Origin: Flavobacterium sp. ZT3R18
GTDB lineage: Bacteria; Bacteroidota; Bacteroidia; Flavobacteriales; Flavobacteriaceae
Assembly (NCBI RefSeq): GCF_007097385.1
Contig: NZ_VJZS01000024.1
Coordinates: 17,037 to 73,128, forward strand
Direction: 5' to 3'
DNA length: 56,092 bases
Below, one piece after another: positions 32,401 through 41,341 of the stretch. Under the pieces are notes generated by a model. That model saw only the letters and a program-made list of their open reading frames with translations, was not told the origin of the DNA and searched no databases. Positions within the stretch are counted from its first letter, which is position 1. The number at the start of each line of letters is the position of its first letter. The position numbers and the translations under genes are program-made.

Positions 32401-33767
32401 CTGATAAAATCCATTCTTGAAAATGGAGGATCCCGCAAGATATTATGTTTGGCAAACACACATACATCTCGTAACTCTTTAGAAATTCGGTAATTGTTTT
32501 TTGATTTCACAAAGAAACGCTGTAGTCGTTCTGGAGAAACGGTTGCCAATTGTGCAGTCGAATATTCTCCAATGCGAGCAATCCGAATGGCATCTGCACT
32601 GAGGTCTGAAGCAAAAATTTGAAAAGGAATGCTATTAGAATTGTTTTCTTGAATTTCGATCAATAACATAGCGATAGAATAAACTTCTTCGCCAGTGGCA
32701 CAAGCCGCTACCCATAGACGGAGTGTTTGGTCTGCTGTTTTGGTTTCGAGTAGTTTGGGGAGAATTACATTTTTTAGATGTAAAAAAGCCTCGGTATCTC
32801 TAAAAAAGTCAGTTACATTGATTAACAAATCCTGATACAGTAAATCGACTTCATTATTTTCATTTGAAAGTAATTCGGCGTATTCATTTAGAGTTTTAAT
32901 TTTATGAACTAGCATTCTGCGAAGCATTCTCCTCTTTATAGTATTCATCTTGTAGTGACTGAAATCTACATTTTTTCTTTTGTGTAAAAGCTGGAGAATC
33001 CTATTTAATTCTGGATTACTGATTTCTATTGTTGCTTCGACTGTTTTTTTTAGGGGTTTATTGATTAGTAATGGCTGTTGACTTATGCGTGTTAATTCTA
33101 TTCCAATTTCTTTTGGAGATAAAACAAAATCAACAATCCCAGCTGCAATGGCAGAATTGGGCATACTAGTAAATTTGGCTGATTCGTCTTGAGCAAAAGT
33201 GATGCCACCTGCCTGTTTTATTTCTTTTAATCCTTTTGTGCCATCATTGGCCGATCCCGATAAAATTACACCAATAACATTTTCCTGGTGTGTTACGGCC
33301 AAAGAAGAAAAAAGCAGGTCAATGGATGAGTTTGAAGTTCGGTCTTTAGGTCGGGGAATTAGTTTGATGTGCCCGTCTGTTACTTCAATTTCTTTGTTAT
33401 TGGGAATCACGTAGACGTTATTGGGTTTCATTAATTCCATATTGTCAATCAAGTGAACCTCCATTTGAGTCACTTTAGACAAAAGCACATCGAGTAAACT
33501 TTTATGATCTGGACTTAGGTGTTGGACATATATAAAAGCCATACCTGTAGTAGGAGAAAGGTTTTTCAATAATTGCGTTACTGCTTCAAGCCCCCCAGCA
33601 GATGCACCTATGGCTACAACAGTAAAAGGTTTTTTTTTCAACTCCTTCTTTGAAAACGGAAGTGTTTTTGTAGGGGTTTTTGAGGGTTTGATTTCTTTTA
33701 TTGTTGCTAAGTTGTTGGGTAGTGGTTTAAGTAAACTATTGCCGTCTATGGAGGAAATTAATTTCAT
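29430..33767 (-). CDS. CheB-CheR-PAS-PAS hybrid histidine kinase with receiver
   Basis: A 1445-residue multi-domain signalling protein. CheB-type methylesterase covers about residues 48-230 with catalytic Ser56 (GASAGG), His83 (QHLSPDH) and Asp175 (GSANDGT). CheR-type methyltransferase follows at about 250-520 (VAACATGEEVYSIAM, ISCRNMLIYL). A Glu-rich coiled coil (NEELQSLNEELETSKEEIES) spans about 690-770. Two PAS-like domains, HisKA (NMSHEIRTPMNAIIG), HATPase (GTGLGLAIVKKL) and a C-terminal receiver (DIVLMDILMPEMNG) complete it. No chemotaxis genes lie nearby, so it is probably not a classical chemotaxis enzyme. Its HisKA is near-identical to the hybrid kinase at 25551. Confidence 0.93.
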   Translation of the reverse strand: MKLISSIDGNSLLKPLPNNLATIKEIKPSKTPTKTLPFSKKELKKKPFTVVAIGASAGGLEAVTQLLKNLSPTTGMAFIYVQHLSPDHKSLLDVLLSKVTQMEVHLIDNMELMKPNNVYVIPNNKEIEVTDGHIKLIPRPKDRTSNSSIDLLFSSLAVTHQENVIGVILSGSANDGTKGLKEIKQAGGITFAQDESAKFTSMPNSAIAAGIVDFVLSPKEIGIELTRISQQPLLINKPLKKTVEATIEISNPELNRILQLLHKRKNVDFSHYKMNTIKRRMLRRMLVHKIKTLNEYAELLSNENNEVDLLYQDLLINVTDFFRDTEAFLHLKNVILPKLLETKTADQTLRLWVAACATGEEVYSIAMLLIEIQENNSNSIPFQIFASDLSADAIRIARIGEYSTAQLATVSPERLQRFFVKSKNNYRISKELRDVCVFAKHNILRDPPFSRMDFISCRNMLIYLDTTAQKKAISTFHYALNDGGCLMLGKSETIGTSAQLFTILDKKFKFYSRKKNSGLRTIPDLTSRISHSTMPDKNTIPTSSFKKVPTSVNGTMGMAFDTVLLEHHVPASVIINYDLEILQFRGSTSLYLQHSPGKASFNILKMAHIEITFELRNAIHHAIKTKLPIKKMGIEMNRNPIDNTIQIVNIEAIPLNIEGEEPLLIVIFTGYIQHETEEESIKGQQNNTIAKDRRIKKLEEELAAARADMGSITHDQEAANEELQSANEEIVSSNEELQSLNEELETSKEEIESTNEELVSSNQELHSRIQQVEELYHYNEAILSTVHEPVLILDKDIKIKSANKSFCKTFHVTEEECIGKSLYRLGNNQWNIQRLRELLEEIVPKNNRFHDFEVEHVFPVIGKKIMLLNAHRIIQARENEELIVLTIIDITDVRHLAIELQVKEKKVLEVQLQVEKKALKSIEDSNKRYNMMLMQSPFSFAILKGKDMMIALANDSIKEIWGKGSNIEGKPLIAVLPELKDGPIPKMLEEVYTTGIAQEGYELLVPLMRKGQLENVYFNFVYQPYLDADETIIGVTIIAYEVTAHIHLKDELIEAKRIAEQNTKIAENALKSKQQFLSNMSHEIRTPMNAIIGFTNVALKTDLSKEQKEFITAIKSSGNALIVLINDILDLAKVDAGKMTFDKKNFNIFESIADIFYLFESKCAEKNLKLEQQYDTRIPEYIVGDCMRLRQIILNLISNAIKFTEAGKIILSVQMLNEDSKKTTLEFTLTDTGIGIPKNKLAHIFDNFEQASTDISRLYGGTGLGLAIVKKLVEHQGGTLIVKSEEGKGSTFGFIMDFEKFGTETPSDIEAISNTIEGIENVKVLVAEDIPLNQLLIKIILEEFGFQCDIAENGKVAIEKLKENSYDIVLMDILMPEMNGFEATDYIRNTMNSKIPIIALTADVTKVDVQKSKTVGMNDYISKPIDENLLYAKIIKQLKKSLSKK

Positions 33768-34065
33768 TTTCCAATATTTACTTTGGACAGTTACATTAAA
33801 AAGAAGTATTCTCTATAATCCATCCCATAAATAGAGATTATCCCTAACAAATGTAGTTATAATCAGAGCCAATAACTAGTAATAAAGAACTTATTTTTTC
33901 GAAATTACAACAAAACAGTTGAGTTATTTGCTTGAAAAACAATGATTAAACTTATGGATACGAAAAAGGTTTACCATATAAGAAACATAAGTTATCACCT
34001 TTACATTCTGTTTAAATTGTATTATATTTCTTTAATTATTGAAATTTAATGCTATTTATTTTAGA
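33768..34065. other. Intergenic stretch with degraded palindromic repeat
   Basis: About 300 bp without a gene. It holds a degraded copy of the ACCAT/ATGGT repeat, whose left arm at 33970-33991 is clear and whose right arm is decayed. Confidence 0.6.
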
Positions 34066-34740
34066 TTAAATCTTTAATAGTAAATTAGGATCTGGACAGT
34101 TTTCTAAATAATAATCTAGTTTGTTTTTACTGCAAACTCCTGGATAATCGCCAAAGTTATCTTCTATGTTTTTTATAATTTGAAAATGCAAATGAGGCGC
34201 ATAATCACCATTTACGGATGAATCTCCTAAAGTTGCAATTGTAGTTCCTTTTTCGAAAAAATCACCTACTTTGAGAGAAGCAATACTTTCTAGGGATAAA
34301 TGCCCGTATAAAGTATAAAAAGTTAGATTTTTTATTTGATGTTCCAATATAATAGTTGGGCCATAATCACCTACATTGTTATTGTATTGAAAACTATGCA
34401 CTTTTCCATCCAAAGCTGTTAAAACTGGAGTTCCTGCTTTGATCCATAAATCTAAACCGATGTGAATGTTTCTTTCCTCGGTGTTCAAATCATTAAAAGC
34501 AGCACTTCGTTTATACAAATTGCGTATTTCATTATAACCTCCATACGCCACTTTTGCGTTATTTTTATCTAAATGACTTTCGATAAATGTTTCAAAATTA
34601 GAAGCGTTTGTAACATCCATTTGAGTTATTTCAATATTTTCAACAGATAAATCTAAGGGAGCGTATTGGGAATAGGGGATAGTGCTGTCTATTACTTTGA
34701 TGTCTTTTAAATCTAAAAATAAAGTTTCTAATGGTATCAT
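34066..34740 (-). CDS. M23-family (LytM-like) metallopeptidase
   Basis: A 224-residue protein. The M23 peptidase fold is at about residues 90-210, with zinc ligands in NIHIGLDLWIKAGTPV (HxxxD) and APHLHFQ (HxH), and YGHL between them. All four motif parts of the catalytic site are present. There is no signal peptide, so unlike most M23 peptidases it may act in the cytoplasm or be exported by an unusual route. It ends with CPDPNLLLKI. The substrate is unknown. Confidence 0.88.
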   Translation of the reverse strand: MIPLETLFLDLKDIKVIDSTIPYSQYAPLDLSVENIEITQMDVTNASNFETFIESHLDKNNAKVAYGGYNEIRNLYKRSAAFNDLNTEERNIHIGLDLWIKAGTPVLTALDGKVHSFQYNNNVGDYGPTIILEHQIKNLTFYTLYGHLSLESIASLKVGDFFEKGTTIATLGDSSVNGDYAPHLHFQIIKNIEDNFGDYPGVCSKNKLDYYLENCPDPNLLLKI

Positions 34741-34775
34741 TCAAGTATGGCGATAAGTTTTAAATAAAGATAAAA

Positions 34776-34806
34776 AAAAATCCCAATCTTAAATAATTGG
34801 GATTTT
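34776..34806 (-). terminator. Terminator downstream of the DUF2442 gene
   Basis: AAATCCCAAT / ATTGGGATTT hairpin with T runs on both strands, 35 bp after the stop of the gene at 34841. Confidence 0.85.
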
Positions 34807-34840
34807 GAATTTGACGTTTTAAATCTATTTTGGAGATAAT

Positions 34841-35125
34841 TTACAAAGTAATTCCGTTGTACAAATCCCAAATTGGAAAAATAAGATCATAATCATACCA
34901 ATTTAAGTTACCATCTACAATTTGATAACTGGAAAATAGTTTTTGATCTAAATATTTTTTTATTGAAGGATTTTGTGATTTATCAAGAAATGGTTTAAAA
35001 TCAATAAATTTCTCGGTTTCATCATCAAAAATAATATGCAAAGTATATCCTCCTAGATATTTAGCTGATTTAATAGCTATGATTTTGGTATTAGGATCTT
35101 GGTTGTATGAAACAGTTATCTTCAT
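34841..35125 (-). CDS. DUF2442-family protein
   Basis: A 94-residue protein of the DUF2442 type (IIAIKSAKYLGGYTLHIIFDDETE, DFKPFL, NLNWYDYDLIFPIWDLY). Such proteins are usually paired with a DUF4160 protein in a possible toxin-antitoxin-like module. Here too a DUF4160 gene overlaps upstream by ATGA. Molecular function is not established. Confidence 0.85.
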   Translation of the reverse strand: MKITVSYNQDPNTKIIAIKSAKYLGGYTLHIIFDDETEKFIDFKPFLDKSQNPSIKKYLDQKLFSSYQIVDGNLNWYDYDLIFPIWDLYNGITL

Positions 35126-35427
35126 CTTATTTTTTTTGTAATTTTTTCAAATTTAACATCCTTATGATAGACAAAATAGTCAACCCATTTTTGAACCACT
35201 TTTTCAGAATAATTTTCTAAAAATATTTCGAAGTTTTTTAAATCATTCCCTATTATTGGTTTTTTACCTTTTACTTCTGTTATTTTAACTTCAGTAATAA
35301 TGCCTTCAATTATATAAAATTCTGCTTTACTTTCATATTCTGCTTTTTTTGCATGTACATGTATGGGTTCATGCTCATTATAATAAAAATAAATGAGAAT
35401 TCCTAAGTATTCGAAAAGTTTTGGTAT
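35122..35427 (-). CDS. DUF4160-family protein without a standard start codon
   Basis: An uninterrupted frame (IPKLFEYLGILIYFYYNEHEP, IHVHAKKAEYESKAEFYIIEG, through KFEKITKKIR) matches the full length of DUF4160 proteins, which usually begin MPK. The codon at the expected start is ATA (35425-35427), and a stop lies four codons before it. The stop TGA overlaps the DUF2442 ATG. So it is either translated from a rare AUA start or silenced by start loss. The coding frame is otherwise intact over 101 codons. Confidence 0.7.
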   Translation of the reverse strand: MPKLFEYLGILIYFYYNEHEPIHVHAKKAEYESKAEFYIIEGIITEVKITEVKGKKPIIGNDLKNFEIFLENYSEKVVQKWVDYFVYHKDVKFEKITKKIR

Positions 35428-35467
35428 ATAAAAGTTTTAACCAAATTTAAGTATTTTTTTTCTATAA

Positions 35468-35500
35468 AAAAATCCCAAGCTGTTGAAGATTGGGATTTTA
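35468..35500 (-). terminator. Terminator after the E1 dehydrogenase gene
   Basis: AAATCCCAA / TTGGGATTT hairpin with flanking T or A runs, about 20 bp after the stop; the same stem sequence as the terminator at 34776. Confidence 0.85.
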
Positions 35501-35518
35501 AAAACTAAAAATTATTGC

Positions 35519-37927
35519 TTAATACAAACTCGGAAACTTCGAAGGATTTACCTCATTCATCATCGCGTATACTTTTTCATAAATATCTTCTGCCGAAGGT
35601 TTAGAGAAGTAATCTCCATCTGTTCCATAAGCAGGTCTGTGTTCTTTGGCAGTCAAGGTTTGTGGCTTACTGTCTAGATGATTGTAAGCATCTTGTTGCT
35701 CTATGATTTGTTGCAAAATATAAGCAGATGCTCCACCAGGAAGATCTTCATCAATAACCAATAATCGGTTGGTTTTTGCAACACTTTTTATAATATCCTG
35801 ATTGACATCAAATGGAAGTAAAGACTGTAAATCGATAATTTCGCAATTAATACCTGCTTCAAGTAGTTCATTGGCAGCTTGTTCTACTAATCTTAAGGTT
35901 GATCCATAAGAAACAAGTGTAATGTCAGTCCCTTTTCTCAACGTTTCCACAACTCCAATTGGCGTTTTGAATTCTCCGTAATTCAAAGGCATTTTTTCTT
36001 TCAATCGATAACCATTCAAACATTCGATAACCAAAGCAGGTTCGTCACATTCTAGTAAAGAATTGTAAAAACCAGCGGCTTGTGTCATATTTCTTGGAAC
36101 CAAAACATGGATTCCTCTAATGGCATTGATGATCATTCCCATTGGAGAACCAGAATGCCAAATACCTTCTAATCGATGCCCACGGGTACGAATAATGAGA
36201 GGTGCTTTTTGTTTTCCAACGGTTCTGTATTGTAAAGTGGCTAAATCGTCACTCATAATTTGGATCGCATATAGTAGGTAATCCAAATACTGAATTTCGG
36301 CTATCGGACGTAATCCTCTTAATGCCATTCCAATTCCTTGTCCTAATATAGAAGCTTCACGAATACCGACATCGGCAACGCGTAACTCTCCATATTTCTC
36401 TTGCATTCCTTCAAGGCCTTGGTTTACATCACCAATGTTTCCTGCATCTTCCCCAAAAATTAATGATTCTGGGTATTTAGAGAAAATAGCGTCAAAGTTA
36501 TCTCTCAATATCATTCTGCCATCAGTATCTTCCTTGGCATCATTTGGATAAACAGGTAAAACTTCTTTAACAGAAAATACATTTTTATCAGAGTTTGAAA
36601 ATAAGTTACTGCTAAATTTCTCCTGTGTTTTGTTGATATATTTAGTAATCCAACTGGATAATTCTAATTTGTCTTCTTCATTGATAATAGAACGCAATGT
36701 TTTTCGGGCCATTACCAATATTTCTTTTTTCAAAGGAGATTTAATACCTTTTAAACTAGCAGTATTTCTAAGAATTTCTTCTTTTTTAGTGCTTGTTACC
36801 GCGATTCTTTCTAATATGGCAACCAATTCTTTTTGTTCTTCAACAATTGGCTCTATAAAAGCATTCCAAGCGGCTTTTTTACCTTCAAATACTTCTTTTT
36901 TAGCATCAAGATCAATAGCGTCAATCTCTTCTGGCGATGCAATATTGATAGCAATCATCCATAATTTCATTTGACGAATACAGTCAAAATCTTTTTCCCA
37001 AGCTAATCGGGCTGCATTTTTATATCTTTCGTGTGAACCAGAACTAGAGTGTCCTTGAGGTTGTGTTAGTTGATTGACATGAATTAAAACAGGAACGTGT
37101 TTTTCACGCGCAATTTCAGCCGCTTTTTCGTAAGTAGCAATCAAATCAACATAATCCCAACCTTTTACTCTTAAGATTTCAAATCCGTTGGTTCCTTCTT
37201 CTCTTTGGTATCCTTTTAAGATTTCAGAAATGTTTTCTTTGGTGGTTTGATGTCTTGCATGTACCGAAATACCGTACTCATCATCCCAGACACTCATTAC
37301 CATTGGCACTTGTAATACACCGGCAGCATTTATGGTTTCAAAAAACAACCCTTCAGAGGTACTTGCGTTTCCAATGGTTCCCCAGGCAATTTCATTTCCA
37401 TTTATAGAAAAGTTACTTGCATTTTCGATACCAGGAACATTTCTATATATTTTTGAAGCTTGTGCTAATCCCAATAAACGAGGCATTTGCCCAGCAGTTG
37501 GAGAAATATCAGAACTAGAATTTTTTTGTTCGGTTAAGTTTTTCCAAGATCCATCTTCATTCAAACTATGGGTTGCAAAATGCCCTCCCATTTGTCTTCC
37601 TGCAGACATTGGCTCCTGTTTTATATCAGTATGAGCATATAATCCGGCAAAGAATTGTTGTATGGTCAATTCGCCTATAGCCATCATAAAAGTTTGATCG
37701 CGATAATATCCGGAACGAAAATCCCCATTTTTAAAGGATTTAGCCATGGCAAGTTGTGGAACTTCTTTACCATCACCAAAGATTCCGAATTTGGCTTTTC
37801 CGGTTAATACTTCTTTTCGCCCCAATAAACTACATTCTCTGCTTATTATGGCGATTTTGTAATCATTTATGACTTCGGTTTTAAAGTCTTCAAATGTTAA
37901 ACCAGTATTCACTTTCTCTTTTATCAT
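35519..37927 (-). CDS. Fused alpha/beta E1 component of a 2-oxoacid dehydrogenase
   Basis: An 802-residue thiamine-diphosphate enzyme with the E1 alpha part first (YYRDQTFMMAIGELTIQQFF, TIGNASTSEGLFFETINAAG around the cofactor site, VWDDEYGISV) and the E1 beta part second (LIFGEDAGNIGDVNQGLEGMQEKYG, then IREASILGQGIGMALRG and the C-terminal transketolase domain with LLVIDEDLPGGASAYI). It decarboxylates a 2-oxoacid, probably branched-chain (3-methyl-2-oxobutanoate type), for transfer to the E2 lipoyl protein. Fused E1 subunits are typical of Bacteroidetes. E2 and E3 are not in the window. Confidence 0.9.
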   Translation of the reverse strand: MIKEKVNTGLTFEDFKTEVINDYKIAIISRECSLLGRKEVLTGKAKFGIFGDGKEVPQLAMAKSFKNGDFRSGYYRDQTFMMAIGELTIQQFFAGLYAHTDIKQEPMSAGRQMGGHFATHSLNEDGSWKNLTEQKNSSSDISPTAGQMPRLLGLAQASKIYRNVPGIENASNFSINGNEIAWGTIGNASTSEGLFFETINAAGVLQVPMVMSVWDDEYGISVHARHQTTKENISEILKGYQREEGTNGFEILRVKGWDYVDLIATYEKAAEIAREKHVPVLIHVNQLTQPQGHSSSGSHERYKNAARLAWEKDFDCIRQMKLWMIAINIASPEEIDAIDLDAKKEVFEGKKAAWNAFIEPIVEEQKELVAILERIAVTSTKKEEILRNTASLKGIKSPLKKEILVMARKTLRSIINEEDKLELSSWITKYINKTQEKFSSNLFSNSDKNVFSVKEVLPVYPNDAKEDTDGRMILRDNFDAIFSKYPESLIFGEDAGNIGDVNQGLEGMQEKYGELRVADVGIREASILGQGIGMALRGLRPIAEIQYLDYLLYAIQIMSDDLATLQYRTVGKQKAPLIIRTRGHRLEGIWHSGSPMGMIINAIRGIHVLVPRNMTQAAGFYNSLLECDEPALVIECLNGYRLKEKMPLNYGEFKTPIGVVETLRKGTDITLVSYGSTLRLVEQAANELLEAGINCEIIDLQSLLPFDVNQDIIKSVAKTNRLLVIDEDLPGGASAYILQQIIEQQDAYNHLDSKPQTLTAKEHRPAYGTDGDYFSKPSAEDIYEKVYAMMNEVNPSKFPSLY

Positions 37928-38203
37928 ATTGTAGATAATATTTATTTTTTAAAGGAATATGGAATCGCCAGATCTTTATTAGTGTTTGTATTAACAGTTG
38001 TCATGGCGATTTCATAATTTAAAAAGTATAGCTTTTGAACTGCAAATCTAATCAAAAACTATCTATATATCATTATACAATTTTGTATTTTTATAAATAA
38101 TTAACAAATAATTTTTAGTAAAATGGATTTATTTTTACGAAATGTGTAATTTTAATTGAATTTATTGAGTAATAATTCAATATTTTAAAGTTTTTGTTTT
38201 GAA

Positions 38204-41029
38204 TTAAAACCATTTTCGGGTAAAAAGATTAATTAATGATTTAGGATTAAATACAAAGATAAATCGTACTTTTTCATCGTAATGTTTTTGTGTTATTTCA
38301 AAACCATTTGAAGAATAGACCGGAAAGAACAATTCAAAATAATCTTGTACCAGATTTAATCGGATACCGCTATCATATAGGAATGCATTATTTTGTCCTT
38401 TATTTTTGGCAAAACCAAAATCGGCATAAGCATCAATCCAGTTCCAAATTGTATAACTCATATTGGTTGTGGCTAGCCATTTATTAGATTCTGAAGGGGT
38501 TACAAATGATTTAAATCCACCTTGTGCCAATAAATATTGCTGGCTTAAAATGCCTGTGGACTCAGATCGGGCAAAAATATTAGAATCAAAAAGATAATCA
38601 TTAGGTCTCGACACACCAAAATTATAGTTTTGGGTATTATAGGTATTGTATAAAAATGTCCCTGCAAATGCCCTGAAATTAATGAAACGTTTGTTATTAA
38701 AAAGTTTTCGGTATCCTATTTCAGCAGATACTTTCCCAAAATAGCCCGAAAACTGAACATCCGTTAGGAATTTAATATGACTGGTTACTTCGGTTTTAAT
38801 ATTGTGATATCCCACATTTAAAATGGAATAATTGTCTGTACTATCCACTACAATAGCAGATGGCTCTTTGTTGATGATGTTATATCTTATAGTTATAGCT
38901 TGTTTTCTATTGTCTCTATAGTTGGGTTCTCTTAAAAACAAGGACAAACTGGGGTATAATTTCAAATAAGCGGCATCTGGGGCATAATGAAAATAAGATC
39001 CGTTTAGGGAATACCGAACATAGTATAATCTTCCCGTTCTTAAATGTTGATTAATAGCCAATACATAAGTACCCACAATCGATTTGGTGTTTATGGAGTA
39101 CATTGGGTTCAAAACAAACGTAAAGGGCTTGTCAAAGATACTGTAGTTGTAAAAACTAATTCCAGGCGAAAGGCCATCATAAAAATTATAATAAAAGGTA
39201 GGATTGTAAAATAATTGGGAGTGATGGGGATCTTCTAAATCTTCAAAAAAAGTAAGTTTCAACGGGCGATTTAGCGAAAAAGAATGCAAAGATTTCCAAT
39301 TGTTCCTCAAATTAAATTCGGGTACTTCATTACTATAATTGAGGACTAATTTATCCATATTTTTTCTTTCGAATGTAAGAGTAGAGTCTATTTCGTTGGT
39401 TTCTAGCCATTTTTTAAATACAATTTGTTTTTTTTTAATTCCAAATACCGGCATCGGAACCAATGGTACTCCTTTATTTTTCACGATGAAAGTAACGCTG
39501 TCTTTTGTTTTAGAAACATCTTCAAATTTATAATCGATATTTTCTCGACTATCAATAATATATTTAAAAAACCAATCGATATTTTTTGGAGTCTTTGATT
39601 TGAGTATGTTTTCAAAATCGCTTCTAGAGGTTATTTTTTCTTTGTTTAGTGTATAAAATTGTTGAATTCCGTTGGTCACCAATTCATTACCAAGATAGTC
39701 GTCTAAGTATTTGATACTCAATCCTGCTTTGTATTTATTGGCAATTTGAACATTGTATTTAATTAATGAATTTTTTGGCGTACGGAGTGGCTGGTCTAGA
39801 TTTTTTCGGGCCATAAGCATATAATAATGACTGTATTGCTCGTTGAAATCGGTTTGGGCCATTTTGAATCCCCGTAATAAAAAATATTTAGAAGCAGATC
39901 CCATCATCTTACTTTCAGGATGGAATTTAGCAATGTAATTCATCATGGTAAAAACCTGAATGCCATCATAAATCCAGTTTTCTTTTCTGGGATCTAATTG
40001 CAGGCTGTTTCTTAGAAAGATATTGAGATAAGTTTTAAGAAATTTAATTTCAAATAGAAAATCATCACGAAACGGTCTCATGAATTTAGGTAATTGATTC
40101 AATCCATAAAACGGATTTCGGTCATAATCTGCTTGTGAAATTATTATTTTACTAAAAGGATATGTCCCAATTTGTTCTCTGGTTAAGATTGCAATTCGGT
40201 TAATAATAAGCGATTTAATAGAGTCTTTTGCTTTACTACCAGACCTGAGATTAGTAATGATTTCCAAATCCCCAACTTTATAACTTTTATAGTTCGATTC
40301 CTTTTCAATAATAAGGCTGAAATCGGCTCTATTTTTAGCTGTTAAGTTGTAGGTTGTTTCCGTTTCATTTTGGGTTGATTTGCTGATGTTTAGGTCGGTA
40401 ATTAGAGTTCTGTTTTTGGGAATTCTAAAACTAATTTCAAAATCAGAAACGGCATTGGCAATATCGTCTAAGTTTTCATTACTGTATTTAATAAATTGAT
40501 GGTCTTCATAGCGGGCAGGGGTAAGGAACCAGTTTTTTAGGTTCATACTCTTGTCGTCAGAATAGCCGTACTTGGTAAATTTATCACTCGGGATTTTAGA
40601 GACATAGGAAAGTCGCAAAGTGATCTTTTGGTTGGGTTCCAATTTTTTGTTTAATGGAAGCTCAATAAAATCGGGGTGTTTTTTAGTTCTTTCCCAGAGA
40701 AAGACATTTTTGTTTTCATCTTCAATTATTAAATTAATAGTTTCTCCGCGTTCTTCTACTGTAGCCAAATGAAAGTGATTGTAAAACTCATCCGAAAAAC
40801 GCTTACCCAAAGGACTTTCTCTGTCGGAGAAGGCATTATTCCAATCATTTAGAACGATAGAAGTCAAGGTGTCATTACTAGTATTGTAATAAATGATTTC
40901 TTGATGAATGAACAAGGTCTTGGTATCCATATTTACCTCAACAGACATTTTGGAGTGATGCTGTGCGTATTGTTTTTGTGAAACTAACAAAACAATAACA
41001 AATAGGATGATTTTACTGTAAGTTTTCAA
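38204..41029 (-). CDS. M1-peptidase-like protein with degenerate active site and C-terminal outer-membrane barrel
   Basis: A 941-residue exported protein (signal MKTYSKIILFVIVLLVSQKQYAQ). The N-terminal half follows the plan of M1 gluzincin aminopeptidases (a beta-rich domain, then a helical catalytic domain). At the HExxH position it has FEIKF (about 326-330), and at the second Glu helix NWIYDGIQVF (351-360), so the zinc ligands are lost. The C-terminal ~350 residues are rich in aromatic alternating strands and end in Phe (NLFTRKWF), consistent with an outer-membrane barrel. It is probably surface-anchored and non-catalytic, perhaps a binding protein. Confidence 0.72.
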   Translation of the reverse strand: MKTYSKIILFVIVLLVSQKQYAQHHSKMSVEVNMDTKTLFIHQEIIYYNTSNDTLTSIVLNDWNNAFSDRESPLGKRFSDEFYNHFHLATVEERGETINLIIEDENKNVFLWERTKKHPDFIELPLNKKLEPNQKITLRLSYVSKIPSDKFTKYGYSDDKSMNLKNWFLTPARYEDHQFIKYSNENLDDIANAVSDFEISFRIPKNRTLITDLNISKSTQNETETTYNLTAKNRADFSLIIEKESNYKSYKVGDLEIITNLRSGSKAKDSIKSLIINRIAILTREQIGTYPFSKIIISQADYDRNPFYGLNQLPKFMRPFRDDFLFEIKFLKTYLNIFLRNSLQLDPRKENWIYDGIQVFTMMNYIAKFHPESKMMGSASKYFLLRGFKMAQTDFNEQYSHYYMLMARKNLDQPLRTPKNSLIKYNVQIANKYKAGLSIKYLDDYLGNELVTNGIQQFYTLNKEKITSRSDFENILKSKTPKNIDWFFKYIIDSRENIDYKFEDVSKTKDSVTFIVKNKGVPLVPMPVFGIKKKQIVFKKWLETNEIDSTLTFERKNMDKLVLNYSNEVPEFNLRNNWKSLHSFSLNRPLKLTFFEDLEDPHHSQLFYNPTFYYNFYDGLSPGISFYNYSIFDKPFTFVLNPMYSINTKSIVGTYVLAINQHLRTGRLYYVRYSLNGSYFHYAPDAAYLKLYPSLSLFLREPNYRDNRKQAITIRYNIINKEPSAIVVDSTDNYSILNVGYHNIKTEVTSHIKFLTDVQFSGYFGKVSAEIGYRKLFNNKRFINFRAFAGTFLYNTYNTQNYNFGVSRPNDYLFDSNIFARSESTGILSQQYLLAQGGFKSFVTPSESNKWLATTNMSYTIWNWIDAYADFGFAKNKGQNNAFLYDSGIRLNLVQDYFELFFPVYSSNGFEITQKHYDEKVRFIFVFNPKSLINLFTRKWF

Positions 41030-41126
41030 TCTGGGGATGTGTAAATTTACTGAAATGTATAAAATAGCAGTACAATTTACAAAAAATTAAGAAAAGTTCA
41101 GCATTAAACGGAAGAAAAAAAGTAAA

Positions 41127-41305
41127 CCACGACCCGAGCGGTCAAGTCATTAAGGTTAAGCTTTATTGTTTCTCGCAAAGACGCGAAGGCGCAAAGTTCA
41201 GAATTGTTTTCTTTGCTCCTTCGCGTCTTTGCGAGAACTAGATTTAGAAAAAGAATAGCAAGAAAATCTTAACTTAAAGACACTGAGCGATAGCTCGGGT
41301 CGTGG
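41127..41305. repeat. Nested palindromic repeat element
   Basis: Outer arms CCACGACCCGAGC (41127-41139) and GCTCGGGTCGTGG (41293-41305). Inner arms at 41170-41189 and 41218-41237 are a perfect 20-bp inverted pair containing AAGACGCGAAGG. The inner sequence resembles the widespread 'cgcaaagacgcgaagg' repeats of bacteria related to Flavobacterium. The element fills most of the gap between two genes and encodes nothing evident. Confidence 0.85.
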
Positions 41306-41341
41306 TAAAATATAATAGTCCAAATTATTCTTGACAGAATC

